Shown here piece after piece: positions 6,256-13,492 of a stretch of DNA of 22,061 nt. The notes beneath the pieces were generated by a model. The model was not told the DNA's origin and made no database searches. It saw only the letters and a program-made list of their open reading frames with translations. Position 1 is the first letter of the stretch. Every line of letters starts with the position of its first letter. The DNA is from MGIIa-L3 sp038150305. GTDB lineage: Archaea; Thermoplasmatota; Poseidoniia; Poseidoniales; Poseidoniaceae. Location of the stretch: positions 1-22,061 of the forward strand of contig JAYOTG010000030.1 in assembly GCA_038150305.1 (NCBI GenBank), given 5' to 3'. The translations under genes were made by a program, and so were the position numbers.

Positions 6256-7470
6256 TCAGCACGCGTCAAAGGCCTCGATGAGGTACTCGGTCTGCGGACT
6301 GGTCCAGGCCAAATCGCGCACCTTGTCACGCCCACCGCTCGCGTAAGCGTGAATCACGTCCGCGACGCGGACGTTCCCTTCCGAGGAACGCGCGAGGATG
6401 GTCTTGGGCTTGAGCGTCTTGCCCGTGCCGTGCGGGTCGTACACCGTCACGAGCGCGTTCTCGAGGAACCACTCGGCTTTGCCGCCCTCTGGACCGTCGT
6501 AGGTCATCTTCGGCCGCTTGGCACCGAACAAGCCACCGCCGGCCTTCTTCGGCTTGGCGTCCGCCTTGCTCTTGGCCTTGGCCTTGGCGGGCGCGGTGGT
6601 GGTCTTGGCCTCTTCGACGTCGCCCGCATCAGACGAATCTTCCTCGGGCACGGAGGACGCAACGCTCGCGTCCGCCTTCATCTCAGCACGAACCTCGGCT
6701 TCGATTTCGGCGCGCAGGGTATCCACGTCGACCTCTGGTCCCTTGGAAGCGGCCCCGTCCAAAAGGCCCTCATAGTGGGCCGCGAGCTCCACAAGTGCCG
6801 CTTCCATGGCGGCCTCGAGTTCCAACAGCAGGACGCCATCGGCGGTGCCCTGCCACTTGGTCCACTGGTGCGCGGTGAAACTGTTGATGTCTGAACCGCA
6901 CTTGGGGCAGAAACTGCGCTGAGGGGGCGTCAACTGCGTGACGTCCTGCATGGCTTCGGGGTCCGCACCTTCGTGAGCACCGCAGGCCACCGCGTGCAGG
7001 TGACGGCCGGCTTCGAAGCCGCGGTCCATCGCGGCACGGAAGGCCTCAGAATCCCGATCGATGGTGCCCGCTTCGACCATGCTCATGGCCCGCGAGGAGC
7101 GCGACACCGCCTCAGCCGCGGCACGTACCGCTGTGGATTGGCCCCAGCCACCGATGGGCGGCTCGAGGGTGTGGGTCGGTGCGGCAACCTCCTCACCCTC
7201 CGCTTCCGCTTCGCCTTCAGCAGGAGCTTCCGCGGGTGCAGCGATGCCGAGCAGAATAGGGTTGGCCCCTTCCTCCACCTTTGCGATCAGGTCGAACTTG
7301 TCGGCCATCGAGAGCTCATCGCGAAGACGGACGACCTCCTTGAGCTGGTTGAGATCGTGGCCCGTGGAGGTGATGGGGCCCTGCACGGTGAGGTCGTGGC
7401 CGCACGCCAGACAGTACGCCGCAGAAGCGGACACCACCGACTCGCATGTCGGACAAAACACGCCGGCCAT
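6256..7470 (-). CDS. Zinc-ribbon and coiled-coil protein of unknown function
   Basis: I do not recognise this 404-residue protein. The N-terminus is a zinc ribbon, CPTC-x10-CLAC, with C6, C9, C20 and C23. A second metal site is likely around H157, H159, C163 and FCPKCGSD (C188, C191). An Ala/Glu-rich low-complexity stretch lies at about 78-97, helical and probably coiled-coil segments at 110-160 and 210-265, and an acidic then Ala/Lys-rich linker at 275-312. The last 75 residues (WFLENALVTVYDPHG to YLIEAFDAC) look like a compact folded domain. There is no signal peptide or membrane helix. The ATG at 7470 has a TCATAA box exactly 28 bases upstream and no Shine-Dalgarno sequence. A scaffold or nucleic-acid-linked role is possible but unsupported. 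Confidence 0.75.
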   Translation of the reverse strand: MAGVFCPTCESVVSASAAYCLACGHDLTVQGPITSTGHDLNQLKEVVRLRDELSMADKFDLIAKVEEGANPILLGIAAPAEAPAEGEAEAEGEEVAAPTHTLEPPIGGWGQSTAVRAAAEAVSRSSRAMSMVEAGTIDRDSEAFRAAMDRGFEAGRHLHAVACGAHEGADPEAMQDVTQLTPPQRSFCPKCGSDINSFTAHQWTKWQGTADGVLLLELEAAMEAALVELAAHYEGLLDGAASKGPEVDVDTLRAEIEAEVRAEMKADASVASSVPEEDSSDAGDVEEAKTTTAPAKAKAKSKADAKPKKAGGGLFGAKRPKMTYDGPEGGKAEWFLENALVTVYDPHGTGKTLKPKTILARSSEGNVRVADVIHAYASGGRDKVRDLAWTSPQTEYLIEAFDAC

Positions 7471-7490
7471 GAGGGACGATGTTGCTCACG

Positions 7491-7498
7491 ATTTATGA
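7491..7498 (-). promoter_or_regulatory. Putative TATA box of the zinc-ribbon protein gene
   Basis: The minus strand reads TCATAAAT. Its first T is 28 bases before the A of the ATG at 7470, and no Shine-Dalgarno sequence intervenes, so a leaderless transcript is likely. The same TCATAA at the same distance precedes the genes starting at 13442 and 17489. Confidence 0.7.
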
Positions 7499-7520
7499 GC
7501 ATCACGAAGCGGAGCCGCGC

Positions 7521-7530
7521 TGCACGTGCA
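7521..7530. repeat. Perfect 10-base palindrome between carB and the zinc-ribbon gene
   Basis: TGCACGTGCA is a perfect palindrome that begins just past the carB stop and lies 51-60 bases upstream of the ATG at 7470. Its second half also pairs with TGCAC at 7539-7543, so a weak hairpin overlapping the end of carB is possible. It could be an operator, part of a carB terminator, or chance. Confidence 0.3.
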
Positions 7531-7531
7531 C

Positions 7532-10500
7532 TCAGTAATGCACTTCCAAACGGCGAGGTCGAGGATCGCCCTTGGCAAGGACCGACATGGCGGCCACTTC
7601 CATGACCGCGCCTCGCAAGGTGGTCACAAAGGGAATGTTGAGTTCAACCGCAAGCCTGCGCATCATGTTCCCGTCGCGAACCGCACCACCGCTGACGGTC
7701 GGGATGTTGACGATAAACTGCACCCGGCCTTCGCGCATGATGTCCAAAGCATCGGGGTGCTGAGGTTCGGCGATCCGGTAAACGGTCGTCACAGGAAGGC
7801 CTGCGCCTCGGATGCCGTCGGCCGTCCCGGGTGTGGCGTAAAGGTCGTACCCGAGTTCGACGAGACCCCGAGCAAGGTCAACGATGTCGGCCTTGTCCTC
7901 GTCGCGGACGGTCAGGTACACGCCGCCACCGTTGGCGACTGGAACTTCTGTCGCCAAGCGGGCCTTGAGGTAGGCCATCGCAGGGTCCTCATCCGAGCCG
8001 AACACCTCGCCGGTGCTCTTCATCTCAGGGCCTGGCGCGGGATCGAGGCCTCGGAGCTTGATGAAGGGGAACACGGGCGCCTTGACGCAGACGTGGCCGG
8101 TCACGCGCTTGGGGATGTCCTGCTGAGCGAGCGGCTGGCCGATGGTCACGTTGGCCGCGATGCGAGCGAGCGGAAGGCCGGAAGACTTGGCCACGAAGGG
8201 CACCGTCCGTGAGGAGCGGGGGTTCACTTCCAGCACGTACAGCGCCTCGTCCTGGATGGCGAATTGGATGTTGTAGCACCCCACGATGCCAAGCCCGAGA
8301 CCGATGATGCGGGTTTGCTCCTCGACCTGCGCAAGGATCTCTTCCGAGACGTTCTGGGTGGGGATGAAACACGTTGAGTCGCCGGAGTGGATGCCGGCCT
8401 CTTCCAGGTGTTCCATGATCGCCCCGACGAGCACTTCTTCGCCGTCGCAGGCGGCGTCCACGTCGAGTTCGGTCGCGTGGCCAAGATATTCGTCCACCAG
8501 AAGTGGGCGATCTGGCGCAAAGAAGGCCTCAGCAAGGTAGGCGTCAAGCTGAGTTTGGTTGCTCAGGATCTCCATGCCTCGACCGCCCAAGACGTAGGAG
8601 GGGCGAATCAGCACCGGGAAGCCGATGGATTCTACCGCGCGTCGAACGTCGTCGGGCGTGGTCCCTGTGGCACCGCGCGGCATGCGCAGGCCGGCACGCT
8701 TCGCGAAGGCCTCGAAACGCTCGCGGTCGCTCGCCTCGTCAATCGCATCGCAGCTGGTCCCGAGGATGCCCACGTCTGCACCAGAGGCTGCAAGCAAAGA
8801 GCGGCGGGCCTCAAGCGGGAGGGCGAGGTTGATGGCGGTCTGCCCACCGAACTGCAGCAAAATGCCGTGGGCTTGTTCCCTGAGCAGAACCTCTGCCACG
8901 TGCTCGAGGATGAGCGGCTCGAAGTAGAGCCGGTCGGAGGTGTCGAAGTCCGTGGACACCGTCTCAGGGTTGTTGTTGATGAGGACCGCATCCTTGCCCG
9001 CGCCACGGATGGCGTTCACCGCGTGCACGCATCCATAGTCGAATTCGATGCCTTGACCGATGCGAATTGGACCTGACCCGATGGCCACGACGCGCTCCTT
9101 GGTGCGGGCCTCAAGGTCGGGGAGCAGGTCGATGCCGTCGTCCCCGAGCGGTTCGTAGGTGGAGTAGTAGTACGGCGTGGCCGCAGCAAATTCAGCCGCG
9201 CACGAGTCGACCATGCGGTAGACCGGGTGCACCTTGAGCGCGTGACGGCGAGCCATCACGGCGGCTTCGTCGCGTCCCGCCTGCAAAGACGTGGGGCCAG
9301 CGGCAGGGAATCCGGCGAGCGCATCGGCGATGTGGGCGTCCGTGAAGCCGTGTGCCTTCCAGCGGCGCAAGTCGTCGGCGTTGAGCTGGTCGGGAGCAAC
9401 ACCCTGCGCCGAGATCTCCGCTTCCATGTCTGCGAGCCGCTTGAAGCGATGGAGGAACCAGCGCGTCATCCGCGTCAATTCGTGGACGCGCTCGATGGAC
9501 CAGCCGCGTCGGAAGGCCTCCAGCAGGGCGCCCATGCGTCGGTCCGTGGCGATCGTCAGCCAATCGATCAGGGTGTGCTCGGGCAGAGGCTCCTCGGCCC
9601 GCTCCAACTGGTCCTCACCGTCGGACTCGTCCGCCCTGGTCAGCGGACGAGGGTGGGCGACACCCTGCTCCAAGGACGCCCACGCCTTGAGGAAGGCCTC
9701 TTCGAAACAGCGACCGATCGCCATGACTTCGCCGGTCGACTTCATGCTGGTGCCCAGCGTTCGGTCGGCCGTTCTGAATTTGTCAAAGGGCCAACGTGGA
9801 ATCTTGACCACGCAGTAGTCCAAGGTCGGCTCGAAGGCGGCCGTGGTGCCCTCGCCCGTGATCGGGTTGGGCAGCTCGTCGAGGGTGTACCCGACGGCAA
9901 TCTTCGCCGCCATCCTCGCGATGGGGTAACCCGTGGTCTTCGACGCCAGCGCAGAGGAACGGGACACGCGTGGGTTGACCTCGATGACACGGACCTCGCC
10001 CGTGGCTTGGTTGAACGCGAACTGAACGTTGCAGCCGCCCTTGATGTTGAGCGCCCGGATGAGGCGCAGGGCGTGATCACGGAGGATCTGATGGTCCGCG
10101 TCACTGAAGGATTGCAGCGGCGCCACCACGACCGACTCGCCGGTGTGCACACCCATCGGGTCGATGTTTTCCATCGTGCACACGATGGTGGCGTTGTCCG
10201 CCTCGTCGCGCATGACCTCGTACTCGAGTTCCTGCCAGCCGAGGATGGACTCCTCGATGAGCACCTGATTGATGCGGGAGTTGCGCAAGCCAAGGGTGGC
10301 GATTTCAACGAGTTCACCGACGTCGCGGGCCGTGCCACCACCAAGCCCACCAAGGGTGAACGCCGGGCGAATCAGCAAGGGCCAACTGCCCAGGAAATCG
10401 GCCGCGGCCAGCACTTCTTCCATGGTGTTGCACGCCACCGAGGTGCAGATTGGAAGGCCAATCGACGTGCACACCTCGTTGAACAAATCACGGTCTTCCG

Positions 10501-10876
10501 CCTTGTCGATGGCGTCCAAATCGCTGCCGATGAGTTCCACGCCAAGGCGCTCCAGCGAGCCGTCGTGCGCCAATTCGCTGGCGATGTTGAGCGCGGTCTG
10601 ACCGCCCATGCCGGCGAGCAAGGCGTCAGGGCGCTCGGCCTCGAGGATGGCGCGAACCGTATCGGGAAGCAGGGGTTCGATGTAGACGACGTCGGCCATC
10701 TCAGGATCATTCTGAATGGTCGCGGGGTTGGAGTTGACCAAGATCACCTTGTAGCCGTCCTCGCGCAAGGCCCGCACGGCCTGCGAACCCGAGAAGTCGA
10801 ATTCGGCCGCCTGCCCGATCTTGATTGGACCACTTCCGAGCACCATGATGGTCTCAAGGTCTTCACGTCGTGGCAT
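7532..10876 (-). CDS. carB: Carbamoyl-phosphate synthase large subunit
   Basis: This 1114-residue protein makes carbamoyl phosphate from bicarbonate, ammonia (from CarA) and two ATP, feeding pyrimidine and arginine synthesis. The order is complete: first ATP-grasp half (about 1-400, opening with VLGSGPIKIGQAAEFD, with LIRPAFTLGGLGGG and EVNPRVSRSSALASKTTGYP), oligomerisation region (about 400-585), second ATP-grasp half (about 590-975, opening with AIGSGPIRIGQGIEFDYG, with ILRIRPSYVLGG-type and EVNPRSSRTVPFVAKSSG blocks) and a C-terminal MGS-like allosteric domain (about 980-1114). It is about 40 residues longer than the E. coli protein, partly from an acidic insert near residue 410-430. Its ATG overlaps the carA stop by one base (TGATG), so the two are coupled. 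Confidence 0.97.
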   Translation of the reverse strand: MPRREDLETIMVLGSGPIKIGQAAEFDFSGSQAVRALREDGYKVILVNSNPATIQNDPEMADVVYIEPLLPDTVRAILEAERPDALLAGMGGQTALNIASELAHDGSLERLGVELIGSDLDAIDKAEDRDLFNEVCTSIGLPICTSVACNTMEEVLAAADFLGSWPLLIRPAFTLGGLGGGTARDVGELVEIATLGLRNSRINQVLIEESILGWQELEYEVMRDEADNATIVCTMENIDPMGVHTGESVVVAPLQSFSDADHQILRDHALRLIRALNIKGGCNVQFAFNQATGEVRVIEVNPRVSRSSALASKTTGYPIARMAAKIAVGYTLDELPNPITGEGTTAAFEPTLDYCVVKIPRWPFDKFRTADRTLGTSMKSTGEVMAIGRCFEEAFLKAWASLEQGVAHPRPLTRADESDGEDQLERAEEPLPEHTLIDWLTIATDRRMGALLEAFRRGWSIERVHELTRMTRWFLHRFKRLADMEAEISAQGVAPDQLNADDLRRWKAHGFTDAHIADALAGFPAAGPTSLQAGRDEAAVMARRHALKVHPVYRMVDSCAAEFAAATPYYYSTYEPLGDDGIDLLPDLEARTKERVVAIGSGPIRIGQGIEFDYGCVHAVNAIRGAGKDAVLINNNPETVSTDFDTSDRLYFEPLILEHVAEVLLREQAHGILLQFGGQTAINLALPLEARRSLLAASGADVGILGTSCDAIDEASDRERFEAFAKRAGLRMPRGATGTTPDDVRRAVESIGFPVLIRPSYVLGGRGMEILSNQTQLDAYLAEAFFAPDRPLLVDEYLGHATELDVDAACDGEEVLVGAIMEHLEEAGIHSGDSTCFIPTQNVSEEILAQVEEQTRIIGLGLGIVGCYNIQFAIQDEALYVLEVNPRSSRTVPFVAKSSGLPLARIAANVTIGQPLAQQDIPKRVTGHVCVKAPVFPFIKLRGLDPAPGPEMKSTGEVFGSDEDPAMAYLKARLATEVPVANGGGVYLTVRDEDKADIVDLARGLVELGYDLYATPGTADGIRGAGLPVTTVYRIAEPQHPDALDIMREGRVQFIVNIPTVSGGAVRDGNMMRRLAVELNIPFVTTLRGAVMEVAAMSVLAKGDPRPRRLEVHY

Positions 10877-12138
10877 CAGGCTTCACCCCCTTGCAGGTGT
10901 GCGTCAACCATGCTGCGGAAGCGCGTGAACAACGGAGCCGCGTCGTGGGGACCTGGGCAAGCCTCTGGATGGAATTGGACCGTGAACGCCGGTCGGCCGA
11001 CGAGGTCCAGTCCCTCCACCGTTCGGTCGTTGGCGTTCACGTAGCGCACCACGACCTGGGCGTCGTGCTGCGGTGCGGCTTCCGGACTGCAGGCACCGCT
11101 GGGGTGTGCGGCCAGCATGCCCGCGTCGGGGTCGGCCACCGCGAATCCATGGTTTTGCGACGTGATCCACACGCGGCGCTCGACAAGATCGAGCACGGGC
11201 TGATTCGCACCGCGGTGGCCGTAGCGCATCTTGTAGGTCCGAAGCCCGGAAGCGAGGCCCATCAGCTGGTGGCCCAAGCAGATGCCCATCACGGGCAGAC
11301 CGTGCTGCACCGCAGCAGCCAGCGTGCGTCGTGCGTCCGTAGCACGCCCGGGATGAGCGGGATCGCCTGGTCCGTTGGAGCAGAACAGCGCGTCGATCTT
11401 GTGGGTCTCCACGAGGTCGGCGAGGGGCGTCTCTGGTGGGCACCACAGCACCTCGAAATGCAGGCAAAGGTGGCGGAGGATGTTGTTCTTCACGCCACAG
11501 TCCAGCGCCGCAAGGCGCGGGAGAGGACGCCCGAGGTCGTCCTTCGCGCCGGGGTTGAGGTGAACGATCTCGCGCACGCTGACTTCGGCCACCAGGTCCT
11601 CCAATTCCGGCGAGGTCAGCGCATCCAGCCGCGCCTGCAAAGCAGGCTCTTCGGAGGCGGGACCAAACACGCAGAGCACCGTCCCAANNNNNNNNNNGCG
11701 GGTGATCGCTCGGGTGTCGATGGCTTCGATGCCGGGCACGCCGTGGTGGCGCAGGAATTCGTCCACCGTGCCGACGCTGTCGCGGTGGTCAGGTTCCTCC
11801 ATCGCGTGTCGGACGACCACGCCACGCGGCCAGACGCGCCCGGACTCGGAACGTCCGTGGTGAACGCCGTAATTTCCGATGAGCGGGTAGGTGAAGGTCA
11901 GCACTTGCCCCGCGAAGGAGGGGTCCGTGAGGGATTCTTGGAAGCCCATCATGCCCGTGGTGAAGACGAGCTCGCCCTCACCGATGCCCTGTGCGCCGAA
12001 GAGGCGACCACGGTAGCGCTGGCCGTCGGCGGTCAAGAGCAGGCCTGGGCCGGAGGCTCGAGGAGGTGCTTCGCCATGTGCGAAGACGGCAGCCGCATCG
12101 GGAAGTCGGGGTTGGTCCGAACTTTCCCCCGACATCAT
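10876..12138 (-). CDS. carA: Carbamoyl-phosphate synthase small (glutaminase) subunit, interrupted by an assembly gap
   Basis: This roughly 420-residue protein releases ammonia from glutamine for CarB. The N-terminal CarA domain begins with LLLTADGQRYRGRLFGAQG and includes GIEAIDTRAITR. The C-terminal class I glutamine amidotransferase domain has the nucleophile C287 in GICLGHQLMG and the triad partners H390 and E392 in QFHPEACPGPHD. Ten Ns at 11688-11697 fall directly after DTRAITR; the frame continues across them, so the gene is interrupted only in the assembly. A frame can be opened further upstream with TTG at 12177, but the ATG at 12138 fits the protein start and has an AT-rich box about 29 bases upstream. 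The next ATG at 12135 is an alternative. Confidence 0.95.
   Translation of the reverse strand: MMSGESSDQPRLPDAAAVFAHGEAPPRASGPGLLLTADGQRYRGRLFGAQGIGEGELVFTTGMMGFQESLTDPSFAGQVLTFTYPLIGNYGVHHGRSESGRVWPRGVVVRHAMEEPDHRDSVGTVDEFLRHHGVPGIEAIDTRAITRXXXXGTVLCVFGPASEEPALQARLDALTSPELEDLVAEVSVREIVHLNPGAKDDLGRPLPRLAALDCGVKNNILRHLCLHFEVLWCPPETPLADLVETHKIDALFCSNGPGDPAHPGRATDARRTLAAAVQHGLPVMGICLGHQLMGLASGLRTYKMRYGHRGANQPVLDLVERRVWITSQNHGFAVADPDAGMLAAHPSGACSPEAAPQHDAQVVVRYVNANDRTVEGLDLVGRPAFTVQFHPEACPGPHDAAPLFTRFRSMVDAHLQGGEA
11688..11697. other. Assembly gap (10 Ns) inside carA
   Basis: Ten consecutive Ns lie within the CarA N-terminal domain just after the TRAITR motif. As given, they encode four unknown residues before GTVLCVF. 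CarA proteins usually have five residues between the TR and the next G at this point, so the true gap is probably of a different length than shown. Confidence 0.95.
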
Positions 12139-12159
12139 CGTTTGGCCCGACCGGACTTC

Positions 12160-12167
12160 AATAATGA
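12160..12167 (-). promoter_or_regulatory. Putative TATA box of carA-carB
   Basis: The minus strand reads TCATTATT, beginning 29 bases before the A of the ATG at 12138. It is a variant of the TCATAA box seen before three other genes here. No Shine-Dalgarno sequence precedes the ATG. Confidence 0.55.
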
Positions 12168-12171
12168 TTGG

Positions 12172-12186
12172 GGCCAAAAATTGGCC
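12172..12186. repeat. Inverted repeat between trm56 and carA
   Basis: GGCCAA-AAA-TTGGCC is a perfect 6-base inverted repeat with a 3-base spacer. It ends 5 bases upstream of the carA TATA-like box, where BRE or an operator would lie, and begins 15 bases after the trm56 stop. On the minus strand its centre is a T-run, so it may instead contribute to trm56 termination. Confidence 0.5.
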
Positions 12187-12201
12187 TGAACTCGGACGGA
12201 T

Positions 12202-12753
12202 TCACTCCTCTTCGGTGACCTTCTTGCCGCGGGCGCTTGGGTGAATCACGAGTTGGGGGTGCTCGAAGGCCCGGTTCAGTCCAGCACCCTCGGTCCATGC
12301 GTCAAGGAAGAGGGCGAGGGCCGCCACTTCGGAATGCGGTTGCTGGCCCACCGACACGTTGTGGTGCGCGAGGCTGAAGGCTTCTGCAGGCACTTTCGCT
12401 CCGCCCACGACGACGGTGAGCGGACGGTCCCGACGGATCTGAGGGATTGCCTGACGGTGTGGGATGCCGTACATCGTCAGATGCACGACCGTGCCGGGTT
12501 GACCGTTGCCTGCGTCCTTCTTCGCAAAGGTCCGCAGCCAGCCCAGCGGTGAGGCGAGGTACTCCAGCGCCATCGCCTGCCCAAAGCGCGCTTCGACGGA
12601 GCGGACGTTTTCGAACATCTTCTCGTCTTCGTCGCCCCCGAGCAAGAAGCGGTCTGCGCCCATGGCGCGAGCCACCAAGGCAAGGTGCGTGGTGATGCGT
12701 GGGTCGCGCCCCTTGCGGTGCCCCAAGCGGAGCACGTCAATCCGCTCACCCAT
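12202..12753 (-). CDS. trm56: tRNA (cytidine(56)-2'-O)-methyltransferase, aTrm56 type
   Basis: This 183-residue SPOUT-class methyltransferase transfers a methyl group from S-adenosylmethionine to the ribose 2'-OH of C56 in the T-loop of archaeal tRNAs. The start VLRLGHRKGRDPRITTHLALVARAMGAD is the family signature. VVVGGAKVPAEAF and NVSVGQQPHSEVAALALFLD form the knotted cofactor site. A GTG at 12798 overlaps the stop of the upstream gene and would add 15 residues (KRRALDEGRDLRGG); the ATG at 12753 matches family starts better, but coupling from 12798 cannot be excluded. The upstream partner is a membrane protein of unknown role. It ends 63 bases before carA. Confidence 0.9.
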   Translation of the reverse strand: MGERIDVLRLGHRKGRDPRITTHLALVARAMGADRFLLGGDEDEKMFENVRSVEARFGQAMALEYLASPLGWLRTFAKKDAGNGQPGTVVHLTMYGIPHRQAIPQIRRDRPLTVVVGGAKVPAEAFSLAHHNVSVGQQPHSEVAALALFLDAWTEGAGLNRAFEHPQLVIHPSARGKKVTEEE

Positions 12754-12794
12754 GCCACCGCGGAGGTCGCGCCCCTCATCAAGCGCTCGGCGCT

Positions 12795-13442
12795 TCACGC
12801 GACGCTTTCGAGCTCGAGCACAAGGTCGGCTTCTGGCGCCTCAGGGGCAGGAGCAGCCACGCTGGACTGCACCGCACCAGGAACGAAGCCGAAGGTGTCA
12901 CAGAAGGTCCGCAGCCACACCAGGAAGTACGCCTCCATGATGAGACGGGCGCCGTAATACGCTCCGCCAAAGATGACCGCAAGCCGCACCGTGCGCCACA
13001 GCCCTTCCTCAACGGCCAGCGCATCCGACATGGCGCCGGTGGCCAACGGTTCGATCACGTAGATGATGGCGAAGAACTGCATCGGGCCCGCCATCATGCT
13101 GGGGGCTGCTCGACCGCGTTCGCTCCCGAGTTCGGAGAAAATCGCAGCGAGGAAACTCAGCAGGGCCACCACGATCGCGATGTTATGGAACGCGAAATTG
13201 AGCAGGATGGTGTCGTCGGTGGCGGTGCTCGCATCGAGGTTGAAGAAGACGCTGATCCAGATGAAAAATCCGAGACCGGCGACGACCATCGCGCCGGACT
13301 TTGCCCTGTTGGAAAGCATGGCGTTGAGCCCTTGACCGCCGTCTGGAGCAAACCGTTCCATCAGGCGATCGGCAAGGTCGATGTTCTCCTGGTCGGGAAG
13401 AACCTGTGAGGCCACTTCCGTTGGAGCCTCGACCTCGACCAT
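12795..13442 (-). CDS. Membrane protein with about four helices, function unknown
   Basis: I do not recognise this 215-residue protein. Residues 1-45 are polar and acidic. Hydrophobic segments lie at about 48-67, 80-103, 117-136 and 150-178, and the C-terminal 30 residues are Ala/Pro/Glu-rich. There is no signal peptide, so the N-terminus is probably cytosolic. The ATG at 13442 has TCATAA exactly 28 bases upstream and no Shine-Dalgarno sequence. It shares this box with the divergent folP gene. Its stop overlaps a possible GTG start of trm56, so the two are likely cotranscribed. No link between its function and tRNA methylation can be drawn from sequence. Confidence 0.75.
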   Translation of the reverse strand: MVEVEAPTEVASQVLPDQENIDLADRLMERFAPDGGQGLNAMLSNRAKSGAMVVAGLGFFIWISVFFNLDASTATDDTILLNFAFHNIAIVVALLSFLAAIFSELGSERGRAAPSMMAGPMQFFAIIYVIEPLATGAMSDALAVEEGLWRTVRLAVIFGGAYYGARLIMEAYFLVWLRTFCDTFGFVPGAVQSSVAAPAPEAPEADLVLELESVA

Positions 13443-13464
13443 GGGAACGCTTCCCCCTGCCTCC

Positions 13465-13470
13465 TTATGA
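13465..13470. promoter_or_regulatory. Shared TATA-like box of a symmetric divergent promoter
   Basis: The box reads TTATGA on plus and TCATAA on minus. Its centre (13467.5) is 25.5 bases from the ATG at 13442 on the minus strand and 25.5 bases from the GTG at 13493 on the plus strand. The minus-strand reading is identical to boxes before 7470 and 17489. One TBP site could therefore direct two leaderless transcripts. Confidence 0.6.
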
Positions 13471-13492
13471 AGACTCTCGGAATGGGGAGGGC

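Noticed and set aside
6520..6620. Possible tandem repeat of Ala/Lys codons in the zinc-ribbon protein
   Set aside because: The repeats of GCC/AAG are irregular and look like a flexible linker rather than an expanded DNA repeat.
9227..11044. Plus-strand open frame of about 605 codons opposite carA/carB
   Set aside because: It lies fully antisense to well-matched CarB and CarA, has no recognisable motifs, and its composition (runs of R, H, G, E) is typical of the shadow frame in GC-rich DNA.
13406..13492. Upstream extension of folP to the ATG at 13406
   Set aside because: It would overlap the divergent membrane gene's start and the shared promoter; the added residues are not DHPS-like.
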